NCBI GenBank assembly: GCA_035079385.1
Contig: JAVHKY010000055.1
Coordinates: 1,860,001-1,924,000 of the forward strand
Length of the DNA: 64,000 nt
From: Aspidiotus rigidus
Taxonomy: Eukaryota > Arthropoda > Insecta > Hemiptera > Diaspididae
Direction of reading: 5' to 3'
The first letter of the stretch is position 1; each line of letters opens with the position of its first letter. Both the position numbers and the translations under genes were made by a program. The notes beneath the pieces were generated by a model that was not told the origin of the DNA, ran no database searches, and saw only the letters and a list, made by a program, of their open reading frames with translations. Below, piece after piece: positions 29,160-44,300 of this stretch.

Positions 29160-29215
29160 ATGTATGACGTCATTGACCTGCCTCCTCGTCGGCGCGTTTA
29201 CGCGGCGCGTGAAAA
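29160..29215. promoter_or_regulatory. GC-rich patch with a perfect CRE palindrome
   Basis: TGACGTCA at 29165-29172 is the full cyclic-AMP response element. It sits beside a patch unusually rich in CG dinucleotides (29185-29250) in otherwise AT-rich DNA. It lies upstream of the minus-strand gene at 28342-28798, so a promoter for that gene is possible but unproven. A 84-codon plus frame across it lacks motifs. Confidence 0.3.
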
Positions 29216-29299
29216 GGCGAAGCCACCACGCGACATTGCTCCGCAGTCCCGCAATAAGTAAGCAGAATACCGACTCGTATCATTATGATAATTATTGAA

Positions 29300-30366
29300 T
29301 CAGAATAGTTTTTCTTTTTGAATTGAAATCTACCCTACTACTTAACTGACTTGTTAAACTAAATTCGAATAGTTAAAATTTTCTTTCAGAAGGTAATTTC
29401 AGTAGTGATTCCTTGAATGGTATCGAATGAATCGAAACGAATTTCTGAATGAAGATTATGATGATCATTGCCGATGCTGAGAATGTGATAAAGCTGTATT
29501 CGATGAGTAATGGTACGTTGATGTTGCGTTCATTAAAATAGTATCAATCTTTTTTTATTTTTCGATTTTTCGTTGGAATGACAATTGTTACTCGATTCTG
29601 ATATGATTTCTCTATTTTTTCACATAGGTACTTTGGAAGCAGATCATGAATTGACAAAATTTTAATACTATACCATTCTCTTGGAAGGTTAGATTTATAG
29701 AAATATTGGATGGATTTTTTAATTCGTAATAAAGATACTAGTGACTGGATTTATTTTGAAATAGGTTTTGCGTGGAATTCATAAAATGTTTCAAATGAGT
29801 AGAATTGCCTACTAGCTATAATGAAATTGCTCACTAAGCTGCGTTTTTGGAACATATATTATGAAACTCGGAAATAATTATCAGGGAACTATCTTTATCC
29901 TCCCCAGTCCACTTTATATTATGTAATTGATTTTTTTGTTTTTTTTTTCAGGCCAACAAATACTTACGAAACCATTCTAATTTGTTCAATGTACATACTA
30001 ATTAGCAAGAATTGTTATCCCATAGAGGACAATGCTATGACAATCATACGAAATTATATTAAGATATTCTTGCCATTGAAAATCGCTTCGGTAACTTTAT
30101 TCTTTCGTATAATTGCTTCGATGACAAGAATAGAGGTGCTTTGTGTGTTTTGTTCGTTTTTTTTTTTTTTCAGATTCTATTCTGTAATTTACATTACCTT
30201 GATTGAAATATGGTGAAGAGACTAGTATGTAGAGGATCCAACTAGTTACATGGTCCCGTCACAACCAGAGCATGAAACACGAAATCATGACGATCTAAGC
30301 CAAGTATTGGTGAAGTACGTCCGTAAATAATACGATCATTTGATGAACAAAAGTAGCCTATATTCA
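29300..30366. other. Gene-free stretch before the satellite
   Basis: AT-rich, without a supported gene or repeat. Bases 30241-30366 are unique sequence directly abutting the first, degenerate satellite monomer. Confidence 0.5.
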
Positions 30367-32300
30367 GAGCTTCATTATTCAAATTTGTATATATTTTTAC
30401 TTTCGTCTCGGGAAAAATCGCATCTCTAGCAGATATCCTGGAGGACATCTCTTACGTAAGAGGGGCATTCTACTCAGAATGCCAGGATACATGAGATATC
30501 GCGTTAACCTATATATTTTTGAGTCATTATCAAAATTTGAATATATTTTTACTTTCGTCTCGGGAAAAATCGCATCTCTAGCAGATATCCTGGAGAACAT
30601 CTCTTCCGTAAGAGGGGCATTCTACTCAGAATGCCAGAATACATGAGATATCGCGTTAACCTATATATTTTTGAGTCATTATCAAAATTTGAATATATTT
30701 TTACTTTTGTCTCGGGAAAAATCGCATCTCTAGCAGATATCCTGGAGGACATCTCTTACGTGAGAGGGGCATTCTACTCAGAATGCCAGGATACATGAGA
30801 TATCGCGTTAACCTATATATTTTTGAGTCATTATCAAAATTTGAATATATTTTTACTTTCGTCTCGGGAAAAATCGCATCTCTAGCAGATATCCTGGAGA
30901 ACATCTCTTCCGTAAGAGGGGCATTCTACTCAGAATGCCAGAATACATGAGATATCGCGTTAACCTATATATTTTTGAGTCATTATCAAAATTTGAATAT
31001 ATTTTTACTTTTGTCTCGGGAAAAATCGTATCTCTAGCAGATATCCTGGAGGACATCTCTTACGTGAGAGGGGCATTCTACTCAGAATGCCAGGATACAT
31101 TAGATATCGCGTTAACCTATATATTTTTGAGTCATTATCAAAATTTGAATATATTTTTACTTTCGTCTCGGGAAAAATCGCATCTCTAGCAGATATCCTG
31201 GAGGACATCTCTTACGTGAGAGGGGCATTCTACTCAGAATGCCAGAATACATGAGATATCGCGTTAACCTATATATTTTTGAGTCATTATCAAAATTTGA
31301 ATAGATTTTTACTTTTGTCTCGGGAAAAATCGTATCTCTAGCAGATATCCTGGAGGACATCTCTTACGTGAGAGGGGCATTCTACTCAGAATGCCAGGAT
31401 ACATGAGATATCGCGTTAACCTATATATTTTTGAGTCATTATCAAAATTTGAATATATTTTTACTTTCGTCTCGGGAAAAATCGCATCTCTAGCAGATAT
31501 CCTGGAGGACATCTCTTACGTGAGAGGGGCATTCTACTCAGAATGCCAGGATACATGAGATATCGCGTTAACCTATATATTTTTGAGTCATTATCAAAAT
31601 TTGAATATATTTTTACTTTCGTCTCGCGAAAAATCGCATCTCTAGCAGATATCCTGGAGGACATCTCTTACGTAAGAGGGCATTCTACTCAGAATGCCCA
31701 GGATACATGAGATATCACGTTAACCTATATATTTTTGAGTCATTATCAAAATTTGAATATATTTTTACTTTCGTCTCGGGAAAAATCGCATCTCTAGCAG
31801 ATATCCTGGACGACATCTCTTATGTAAGAGGGGCAGTCTACTCAGAATGCCAGGATACATGAGATATCGCGTTAACCTATATATTTTTGAGTCATTATCA
31901 AAATTTGAATATATTTTTACTTTCGTCTCGGGAAAAATCGCATCTCTAGCAGATATCCTGGAGGACATCTTTTACGTAAGAGGGGCATTCTACTCAGAAT
32001 GCCAGGATACATGAGATATCGCGTTAACGTATATATTTTTGAGTCATTATCAAAATTTGAATATATTTTTACTTTCGTCTCGCGAAAAATCGCATCTCTA
32101 GCAGATATCCTGGAGGACATCTCTTACGTAAGAGGGGCATTCTACTCAGAATGCCAGGATACATGAGATATCGCGTTAACCTATATATTTTTGAGTCATT
32201 ATCAAAATTTGAATATATTTTTACTTTCGTCTCGCGAAAAATCGCATCTCTAGCAGATATCCTGGAGGACATCTCTTACGTAAGAGGGGCATTCTACTCA
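30367..32300 (-). repeat. 152-bp satellite, inverted block of about 12.7 monomers
   Basis: The same 152-bp monomer as in the main array, in opposite orientation. The first, outermost copy at about 30367-30420 is diverged (TATTCAAATTTGTATATATT). The block ends abruptly after GGGGCATTCTACTCA at 32300, inside a monomer. One monomer here (about 31669-31705) has a distinctive extra G/C pair (CCTGGGCATTC and GCCCTCTTACG on the other strand) that reappears in the main array at about 32497, so both orientations share recent ancestry. Confidence 0.95.
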
Positions 32301-35300
32301 GTGACTCAAAAATATTTATAGGTTAACGCGATATCTTATGTATCCTGGCATTCTGAGTAGAATGCCCCTCTTACGTAAGAGATGTCCTCCAGGATATCTG
32401 CTAGAGATGCGAATTTTCCCGAGACGAAAGTAAAAATATATTCAAACTTTGATAATGACTCAAAAATATATAGGTTAACGTGATATCTCATGTATCCTGG
32501 GCATTCTGAGTAGAATGCCCTCTTACGTAAGAGATGTCCTCCAGGATATCTGCTAGAGATGCGATTTTTCGCGAGACGAAAGTAAAAATATATTCAAATT
32601 TTGATAATGACTCAAAAATATATAGGTTAATGCGATATCTCATGTATCCTGGCATTCTGGGTAGAATGCCCCTCCTACGGAAGAGATGTCCTCCAGGATA
32701 TCTGCTAGAGATGCGATTTTTCCCGAGACGAAAGTAAAAATATATTCAAATTTTGATAATGACTCAAAAATATATAGGTTAACGCGATATCTCATGTATT
32801 CTGGTATTCTGAGTAGAATGCCCCTCTTACGTAAGAGATGTTCTCCAGGATATCTGCTAGAGATGCGATTTTTCCCGAGACGAAAGTAAAAATATATACA
32901 ACTTTTGATAATGACTCAAAAGTATATAGTTTAACGCGATATCTCATGTATCCTGGCATTCTGAGTAGAATGCCCCTCTTATGTAAGAGATGCCGTCCAG
33001 GATATCTGCTAGAGATGCGATTTTTCCCGAGACGAAAGTAAAAATATATTCAAATTTTGATAATGACTCAAAAATATATAGGTGAACGCGATATCTCATG
33101 TATCCTGGCATTCTGAGTAGAATGCACCTCTTACGTAAAAGATGTCCTCCAGGATATCTGCTAGAGATGCGATTTTTCGCGAGACGAAAGTAAAAATATA
33201 TTCAAATTTTGATAATGACTCAAAAATATATATAGGTTAACGCGATATCTTATGTATCCTGGCATTCTGAGTAGAATGCCCCTCTTACGTAAAAGATGTC
33301 CTCCAGGATATCTGCTAGAGATGCGATTTTTCCCGAGACGAAAGTAAAAATATTTTCAAATTTTGATAATGACTCAAAAATATATAGGTGAACGCGATAT
33401 CTCATGTATTCTGGCATTCTGAGTAGAATGCCCCTCTTACGTAAAAGATGTCCTCCAGAATATCTGCTAGAGATGCGATTTTTCGCGAGACGAAAGTAAA
33501 AATATATTCAAATTTTGATAATGACTCAAAAATATTTATAGGTTAACGCGATATCTTATGTATCCTGGCATTCTGAGTAGAATGCCCCTCTTACGTAAAA
33601 GATGTCCTCCAGGATATCTGCTAGAGATGCGATTTTTCCCGAGACGAAAGTAAAAATATTTTCAAATTTTGGTAATGACTCAAAAATATATAGGTTAACG
33701 CGATATCTCATGTATTCTGGCATTCTGAGTAGAATGCCCCTCTTACGGAAGAGATGTTCTCCAGGATATCTGCTAGAGATGCGATTTTTCCCGAGACGAA
33801 AGTAAAAATATATTCAAATTTTGATAATGACTCAAAAATATATAGGTGAACGCGATATCTCATGTATCCCGGCATTCTGAGTAGAATGCCCCTCTTACGT
33901 AAGAGATGTCCTCCAGGATATCTGCTAGAGATGCGATTTTTCGCGAGACGAAAGTAAAAATATATTCAAATTTTGATAATGACTCAAAAATATATAGGTT
34001 AACGCGATATTTCATGTATCCTGGCATTCTGAGTAGAATGACCCTCTTACGTAAGAGATGTCCTCCAGGATATCTGCTAGAGATGCGATTTTTCGCGAGA
34101 CGAAAGTAAAAATATATACAAATTTTGATAATGACTCAAAAATATATAGGTTAACACGATATCTCATGTATCCTGGCATTCTGAGTAGAATGCCCCTCTC
34201 ACGTAAGAGATGTCCTCCAGGATATCTGCTAGAGATGCGATTTTTCCCGAGACGAAAGTAAAAATATATTCAAATTTTGATAATGACTCAAAAATATATA
34301 GGTTAACGTGATATCTCATGTATCCTGGCATTCTGAGTAGAATGCCCCTCTCACGTAAGAAATGTCCTCCAGGATATCTGCTAGAGATGCGATTTTTCCC
34401 GAGACAAAAGTAAAAATATATTCAAATTTTGATAATGACTCAAAAATATATAGGTTAACGCGATATCTCATGTATTCTGGCATTCTGAGTGGAATGCCCC
34501 TCTTACGTAAGAGATGTTCTCCAGGATATCTGCTAGAGATGCGATTTTTCCCGAGACGAAAGTAAAAATATATTCAAATTTTGATAATGACTCAAAAATA
34601 TATAGGTGAACGCGATATCTCATGTATCCTGGCATTCTGAGTAGAATGCCCCTCTTACGGAAGAGATGTTCTCCAGGATATCTGCTAGAGATGCGATTTT
34701 TCCCGAGACGAAAGTAAAAATATATTCAAATTTTGATAATGACTCAAAAATATATAGGTGAACGCGATATCTCATGTATCCCGGCATTCTGAGTAGAATG
34801 CCCCGCTTACGTAAGAGATGTCCTCCAGGATATCTGCTAGAGATGCGATTTTTCGCGAGACGAAAGTAAAAATACATTCAAATTTTGATAATGACTCAAA
34901 AATATATAGGTTAACACGATATCTCATGTATCCTGGCATTCTGAGTAGAATGCCCCTCTCATGTAAGAGATGTCCTCCAGGATATCTGCTAGAGATGCGA
35001 TTTTTCCCGAGACGAAAGTAAAAATATATTCAAATTTTGATAATGACTCAAAAATATATAGGTTAACGCGATATCTCATGTATTCTGGCATTCTGAGTAG
35101 AATGCTCCTCTTACGTAAGAGATGTTCTCCAGGATATCTGCTAGAGATGCGATTCTTCCCGAGACGAAAGTAAAAATATATTCAAATTTTGATAATGACT
35201 CAAAAATATATAGGTGAACGCGATATCTCATGTATCCCGGCATTCTGAGTAGAATGCCCCTCTTACGTAAGAGATGTCCTCCAGGATATCTGCTAGAGAT

Positions 35301-38300
35301 GCGATTTTTCCCGAGACGAAAGTAAAAATATATTCAAATTTTGATAATGACTCAAAAATATATACGTTAACACGATATCTCATGTATTCTGGTATTCTGA
35401 GTAGAATGCCCCTCTTACGTAAGAGATGTTCTCCAGGATATCTGCTGGAGATGCGATTTTTCCCGAGACGAAAGTAAAAATATATTCAAATTTTGATAAT
35501 GACTCAAAAATATATAGGTGAACGCGATATCTCATGTATCCTGGCATTCTGAGTAGAATGCCCCTCTTACGTAAAAGTTGTCCTCCAGGATATCTGCTAG
35601 AGATGCGATTTTTCGCGAGACGAATGTAAAAATATATTCAAATTTTGATAATGACTCAAAAATATTTATAGGTCAACGTGATATCTCATGTATCCTGGCA
35701 TTCTGAGTAGAATGCCCCTCTCACGTAAGAGATGTCCTCCAGGATATCTGCTAGAGATGCGATTTTTCGCGAGACGAAAGTAAAAATATATTCAAATTTT
35801 GATAATGACTCAAAAATATATAGGTTAACGCGATATCTCATGTATCCTGGCATTCTGAGTAGAATGCCCCTCTTACGTAAAAGATGTCCTCCAGGATATC
35901 TGCTAGAGATGCGATTTTTCCCGAGACGACAGTAAAAATATATTCAAATTTTGATAATGACTCAAAAATATATAGGTTAACGCGATATCTCATGTATCCT
36001 GGCATTCTGAGTAGAATGCCCCTCTTACGTAAGAGATGTCCTCCAGGATATCTGCTGGAGATGCGATTTTTCGCGAGACGAAAGTGAAAATATATTCAAA
36101 TTTTGATAATGACTCAAAAATATATAGGTTAACGCGATATCTCATGTATCCTGGCATTCTGAGTAGAATGCCCCTCTCACATAAGAGATGTCCTCCAGGA
36201 TATCTGCGAGAGATGCGATTTTTCCCGAGACGAAAGTAAAAATATATTCAAATTTTGATAATGACTCAAAAATATATAGGTTAACGCGATATCTCATGTA
36301 TCCTGGCATTCTGAGTAGAATGCCCCTCTTACGTAAGAGATGTCCTCCAGGATATCTGCTAGAGATGCGATTTTTCCCGAGACGAAAGTAAAAATATATT
36401 CAAATTTTGATAATGACTCAAAAATATATAGGTTAACGCGATATCTCATGTATCCTGGCATTCTGAGTAGAATGCCCCTCTCACGTAAGAGATGTCCTCC
36501 AGGATATCTGCTAGAGATGCGATTTTTCCCGAGACGAAAGTAAAAATATATTCAAATTTTGATAATGACTCAAAAATATATAGGTTAACGCGATATCTCA
36601 TGTATCCTGGCATTCTGAGTAGAATGCCCCTCTTACGTAAAAGATGTCCTCCAGGATATCTGCTAGAGATGCGATTTTTCCCGAGACGAAAGTAAAAATA
36701 TATTCAAATTTTGATAATGACTCAAAAATATATAGGTTAACGCGATATCTCATGTATCCTGGCATTCTGAGTAGAATGCCCCTCTTACGTAAGAGATGCC
36801 CTCCAGGATATCTGCTAGAGATGCGATTTTTCCCGAGACGAAAGTAAAAATATATTGAAATTTTGATAATGACTCAAAAATATATAGGTTAACGCGATAT
36901 CTCATGTATCCTGGCATTCTGAGTAGAATGCCCCTCTTACGTAAGAGATGTTCTCCAGGATATCTGCTAGAGATGCGATTTTTCGCGAGACGAAAGTAAA
37001 AATATATTCAAATTTTGATAATGACTCAAAAATATATAGGTGAACGCGATATCTCATGTATCCCGGCATTCTGAGTAGAATGCCCCTCTTACGTAAGAGA
37101 TGTTCTCCAGGATATCTGCTAGAGATGCGATTTTTCCCGAGACGAAAGTAAAAATATATTCAAATTTTGATAATGACTCAAAAATATATAGGTGAACGCG
37201 ATATCTCATGTATCCCGGCATTCTGAGTAGAATGCCCCTCTTACGTAAAAGATGTCCTCCAGGATATCTGCTAGAGATGCGATTTTTCCCGAGACGAAAG
37301 TAAAAATATATTCAAATTTTGATAATGACTCAAAAATATATAGGTTAACGCGATATCTCATGTATCCTGGCATTCTGAGTAGAATGCCCCTCTTACGTAA
37401 GAGATGCCCTCCAGGATATCTGCTAGAGATGCGATTTTTCCCGAGACAAAAGTAAAAATATATTCAAATTTTGATAATGACTCAAAAATATATAGGTTAA
37501 CGCGATATCTCATGTATCCCGGCATTCTGAGTAGAATGCCCCTCTCACGTAAGAGATGTCCTCCAGGATATCTGCTAGAGATGCGATTTTTCGCGAGACG
37601 AATGTTAAAATATATTCAAATTTTGATAATGACTCAAAAATATATAGGTTAACGCGATATCTCATGTATCCTGGCATTCTGAGTAGAATGCCCCTCTTAC
37701 GTAAGAGATGTCCTCCAGGATATCTGCTAGAGATGCGATTTTTCGCGAGACGAAAGTAAAAATATATACAAATTTTGATAATGACTCAAAAATATATAGG
37801 TTAACACGATATCTCATGTATCCTGGCATTCTGAGTAGAATGCCCCTCTCACGTAAGAGATGTCCTCCAGGATATCTGCTAGAGATGCGATTTTTCCCGA
37901 GACGAAAGTAAAAATATATTCAAATTTTGATAATGACTCAAAAATATATAGGTTAACGTGATATCTCATGTATCCTGGCATTCTGAGTAGAATGCCCCTC
38001 TCACGTAAGAGATGTCCTCCAGGATATCTGCTAGAGATGCGATTTTTCGCGAGAAGAAAGTAAAAATATATACAAATTTTGATAATGACTCAAAAATATA
38101 TAGGTTAACACGATATCTCATGTATCCTGGCATTCTGAGTAGAATGCCCCTCTCACGTAAGAGATGTCCTCCAGGATATCTGCTAGAGATGCGATTTTTC
38201 CCGAGACGAAAGTAAAAATATATTCAAATTTTGATAATGACTCAAAAATATATAGGTTAACGCGATATCTCATGTATTCTGGCATTCTGACTAGAATGCC

Positions 38301-41300
38301 CCTCTTACGTAAGAGATGTTCTCCAGGATATCTGCTAGAGATGCGATTTTTCCCGAGACGAAAGTAAAAATATATTCAAATTTTGATAATGACTCAAAAA
38401 TATATAGGTGAACGCGATATCTCATGTATCGCGGCATTCTGAGTAGAATGCCCCTCTTACGTAAAAGATGTCCTCCAGGATATCTGCTAGAGATGCGATT
38501 TTTCCCGAGACGAAAGTAAAAATATATTCAAATTTTGATAATGACTCAAGAATATATAGGTGAACGCGATATCTCATGTATCCCGGCATTCTGAGTAGAA
38601 TGCCCCTCTTACGTAAGAGATGTCCTCCAGGATATCTGCTAGAGATGCGATTTTTCGCGAGACGAAAGTAAAAATATATACAAATTTTGATAATGACTCA
38701 AAAATATATAGGTTAACGCGATATCTCATGTATCCTGGAATTCTGAGTAGAATGCCCCTCTTACGTAAGAGATGTCCTCCAGGATATCTGCTAGAGATGC
38801 GATTTTTCGCGAGACGAAAGTAAAAATATATACAAATTTTGATAATGACTCAAAAATATATAGGTTAACACGATATCTCATGTATCCTGGCATTCTGAGT
38901 AGTATGCCCCTCTCACGTAAGAGATGTCCTCCAGGATATCTGCTAGAGATGCGATTTTTCGCGAGACGAAAGTAAAAATATATTCAAATTTTGATAATGA
39001 CTCAAAAATATATAGGTTAACGCGATATCTCATGTATTCTGGTATTCTGAGTAGAATGCCCCTCTTACGTAAGAGATGTTCTCCAGGATATCTGCTAGAG
39101 ATGCGATTTTTCCCGAGACGAAAGTAAAAATATATTCAAATTTTGATAATGACTCAAAAATATATAGGTTAACGCGATATCTCATGTATTCTGGCATTCT
39201 GAGTAGAATGCCCCTCTTACGTAAGAGATGTTCTCCAGGATATCTGCTAGAGATGCGATTTTTCCCGAGACGAAAGTAAAAATATATTCAAATTTTGATA
39301 ATGACTCAAAAATATATAGGTTAACGCGATATCTCATGTATCCTGGCATTCTGAGTAGAATGCTCCTCTCATGTAAGAGATGTCCTCCAGGATATCTGCT
39401 AGAGATGCGATTTTTCGCGAGACGAAAGTAAAAATATATACAAATTTTGATAATGACTCAAAAATATATAGGTTAACACGATATCTCATGTATCCTGGCA
39501 TTCTGAGTAGAATGCCCCTCTCACGTAAGAGATGTCCTCCAGGATATCTGCTAGAGATGCGATTTTTCCCGAGACGAAAGTAAAAATATATTCAAATTTT
39601 GATAATGACTCAAAAATATATAGGTTAACGTGATATCTCATGTATCCTGGCATTCTGAGTAGAATGCCCCTCTCACGTAAGAAATGTCCTCCAGGATATC
39701 TGCTAGAGATGCGATTTTTCCCGAGACGAAAGTAAAAATATATTCAAATTTTGATAATGACTCAAAAATATATAGGTTAACGCGATATCTCATGTATTCT
39801 GGCATTCTGAGTAGAATGCCCCTCTTACGTAAGAGATGTTCTCCAGGATATCTGCTAGAGATGCGATTTTTCCCGAGACAAAAGTAAAAATCTATTCAAA
39901 TTTTGATAATGACTCAAAAATATATACGTTAACACGATATCTCATGTATTCTGGTATTCTGAGTAGAATGCCCCTCTTACGTAAGAGATGTTCTCCAGGA
40001 TATCTGCTAGAGATGCAATTTTTCGCGAGACGAAAGTAAAAATATATTCAAATTTTGATAATGACTCAAAAATATATAGGTTAACACGATATCTCATGTA
40101 TCCTGGCATTCTGAGTAGAATGCCCCTCTCACGTAAGAGATGTCCTCCAGGATATCTGCTAGAGATGCGATTTTTCCCGAGACGAAAGTAAAAATATATT
40201 CAAATTTTGATAATGACTCAAAAATATATAGGTTAACGCGATATCTCATGTATTCTGGCATTCTGACTAGAATGCCCCTCTTACGTAAGAGATGTTCTCC
40301 AGGATATCTGCTAGAGATGCGATTTTTCCCGAGACGAAAGTAAAAATATATTCAAATTTTGATAATGACTCAAAAATATATAGGTGAACGCGATATCTCA
40401 TGTATCGCGGCATTCTGAGTAGAATGCCCCTCTTACGTAAAAGATGTCCTCCAGGATATCTGCTAGAGATGCGATTTTTCCCGAGACGAAAGTAAAAATA
40501 TATTCAAATTTTGATAATGACTCAAGAATATATAGGTGAACGCGATATCTCATGTATCCCGGCATTCTGAGTAGAATGCCCCTCTTACGTAAGAGATGTC
40601 CTCCAGGATATCTGCTAGAGATGCGATTTTTCGCGAGACGAAAGTAAAAATATATACAAATTTTGATAATGACTCAAAAATATATAGGTTAACGCGATAT
40701 CTCATGTATCCTGGAATTCTGAGTAGAATGCCCCTCTTACGTAAGAGATGTCCTCCAGGATATCTGCTAGAGATGCGATTTTTCGCGAGACGAAAGTAAA
40801 AATATATACAAATTTTGATAATGACTCAAAAATATATAGGTTAACACGATATCTCATGTATCCTGGCATTCTGAGTAGTATGCCCCTCTCACGTAAGAGA
40901 TGTCCTCCAGGATATCTGCTAGAGATGCGATTTTTCGCGAGACGAAAGTAAAAATATATTCAAATTTTGATAATGACTCAAAAATATATAGGTTAACGCG
41001 ATATCTCATGTATTCTGGTATTCTGAGTAGAATGCCCCTCTTACGTAAGAGATGTTCTCCAGGATATCTGCTAGAGATGCGATTTTTCCCGAGACGAAAG
41101 TAAAAATATATTCAAATTTTGATAATGACTCAAAAATATATAGGTTAACGCGATATCTCATGTATTCTGGCATTCTGAGTAGAATGCCCCTCTTACGTAA
41201 GAGATGTTCTCCAGGATATCTGCTAGAGATGCGATTTTTCCCGAGACGAAAGTAAAAATATATTCAAATTTTGATAATGACTCAAAAATATATAGGTTAA

Positions 41301-44300
41301 CGCGATATCTCATGTATCCTGGCATTCTGAGTAGAATGCTCCTCTCATGTAAGAGATGTCCTCCAGGATATCTGCTAGAGATGCGATTTTTCGCGAGACG
41401 AAAGTAAAAATATATACAAATTTTGATAATGACTCAAAAATATATAGGTTAACACGATATCTCATGTATCCTGGCATTCTGAGTAGAATGCCCCTCTCAC
41501 GTAAGAGATGTCCTCCAGGATATCTGCTAGAGATGCGATTTTTCCCGAGACGAAAGTAAAAATATATTCAAATTTTGATAATGACTCAAAAATATATAGG
41601 TTAACGTGATATCTCATGTATCCTGGCATTCTGAGTAGAATGCCCCTCTCACGTAAGAAATGTCCTCCAGGATATCTGCTAGAGATGCGATTTTTCCCGA
41701 GACGAAAGTAAAAATATATTCAAATTTTGATAATGACTCAAAAATATATAGGTTAACGCGATATCTCATGTATTCTGGCATTCTGAGTAGAATGCCCCTC
41801 TTACGTAAGAGATGTTCTCCAAGATATCTGCTAGAGATGCGATTTTTCCCGAGACAAAAGTAAAAATCTATTCAAATTTTGATAATGACTCAAAAATATA
41901 TACGTTAACACGATATCTCATGTATTCTGGTATTCTGAGTAGAATGCCCCTCTTACGTAAGAGATGTTCTCCAGGATATCTGCTAGAGATGCAATTTTTC
42001 GCGAGACGAAAGTAAAAATATATTCAAATTTTGATAATGACTCAAAAATATATAGGTGAACGCGATATCTCATGTATCCTGGCATTCTGAGTAGAATGCC
42101 CCTCTTACGTAAAAGATGTCCTCCAGGATATCTACTAGAGATGCAATTTTTCGCGAGACGAAAGTAAAAATATATTCAAATTTTGATAATGACTCAAAAA
42201 TATTTATAGGTCAACGTGATATCTCATGTATCCTGGCATTCTGAGTAGAATGCCCCTCTCACGTAAGAGATGTCCTCCAGGATATCTGCTAGAGATGCGA
42301 TTTTTCGCGAGACGAAAGTAAAAATATATTCAAATTTTGATAATGACTCAAAAATATATAGGTTAACGTGATATCTCATGTATCCTGGCATTCTGAGTAG
42401 AATGCACCTCTTACGTAAAAGATGTCCTCCAGGATATCTGCTAGAGATGCGATTTTTCCCGAGACGACAGTAAAAATATATTCAAATTTTGATAATGACT
42501 CAAAAATATATAGGTTAACGCGATATCTCATGTATCCTGGCATTCTGAGTAGAATGCCCCTCTTACGTAAGAGATGTCGTCCAGGATATCTGCTAGAGAT
42601 GCGATTTTTCGCGAGACGAAAGTAAAAATATATTCAAATTTTGATAATGACTCAAAAATATATAGGTTAACGCGATATCTCATGTATCCTGGCATTCTGA
42701 GTAGAATGCCCCTCTCACGTAAGAGATGTCCTCCAGGATATCTGCGAGAGATGCGATTTTTCCCGAGACGAAAGTAAAAATATATTCAAATTTTGATAAT
42801 GACTCAAAAATATATAGGTTAACGCGATATCTCATGTATCCTGGCATTCTGAGTAGAATGCCCCTCTTACGTAAGAGATGTCCTCCAGGATATCTGCTAG
42901 AGATGCGATTTTTCCCGAGATGAAAGTAAAAATATATTCAAATTTTGATAATGACTCAAAAATATATAGGTTAACGTGATATCTCATGTATCCTGGCATT
43001 CTGAGTAGAATGCCCCTCTTACGTAAAAGATGTCCTCCAGGATATCTGCTAGAGATGCGATTTTTCCCGAGACGAAAGTAAAAATATATACAACTTTTGA
43101 TAATGACTCAAAAATATATAGGTTAACGCGATATCTCATGTATTCTGGCATTCTGAGTAGAATGCCCCTCTTACGTAAGAGATGTTCTCCAGGATATCTG
43201 CTAGAGATGCGATTTTTCCCGAGACAAAAGTAAAAATCTATTCAAATTTTGATAATGACTCAAAAATATATAGGTGAACGCGATATCTCATGTATCCTGG
43301 CATTCTGAGTAGAATGCCCCTCTTACGGAAGAGATGTTCTCCAGGATATCTGCTAGAGATGCGATTTTTCCCGAGACGAAAGTAAAAATATATTCAAATT
43401 TTGATAATGACTCAAAAATATATAGGTGAACGCGATATCTCATGTATCCCGGCATTCTGAGTAGAATGCCCCTCTTACGTAAGAGATGTCCTCCAGGATA
43501 TCTGCTAGAGATGCGATTTTTCGCGAGACGAAAGTAAAAATACATTCAAATTTTGATAATGACTCAAAAATATATAGGTTAACACGATATCTCATGTATC
43601 CTGGCATTCTGAGTAGAATGCCCCTCTCATGTAAGAGATGTCCTCCAGGATATCTGCTAGAGATGCGATTTTTCCCGAGACGAAAGTAAAAATATATTCA
43701 AATTTTGATAATGACTCAAAAATATATAGGTTAACGCGATATCTCATGTATTCTGGCATTCTGAGTAGAATGCTCCTCTTACGTAAGAGATGTTCTCCAG
43801 GATATCTGCTAGAGATGCGATTCTTCCCGAGACGAAAGTAAAAATATATTCAAATTTTGATAATGACTCAAAAATATATAGGTGAACGCGATATCTCATG
43901 TATCCCGGCATTCTGAGTAGAATGCCCCTCTTACGTAAGAGATGTTCTCAAGGATATCTGCTAGAGATGCGATTTTTCCCGAGACGAAAGTAAAAATATA
44001 TTCAAATTTTGATAATGACTCAAGAATATATAGGTGAACGCGATATCTCATGTATCCCGGCATTCTGAGTAGAATGCCCCTCTTACGTAAGAGATGTCCT
44101 CCAGGATATCTGCTAGAGATGCGATTTTTCGCGAGACGAAAGTAAAAATATATACAAATTTTGATAATGACTCAAAAATATATAGGTTAACGCGATATCT
44201 CATGTATCCTGGAATTCTGAGTAGAATGCCCCTCTTACGTAAGAGATGTCCTCCAGGATATCTGCTAGAGATGCGATTTTTCGCGAGACGAAAGTAAAAA

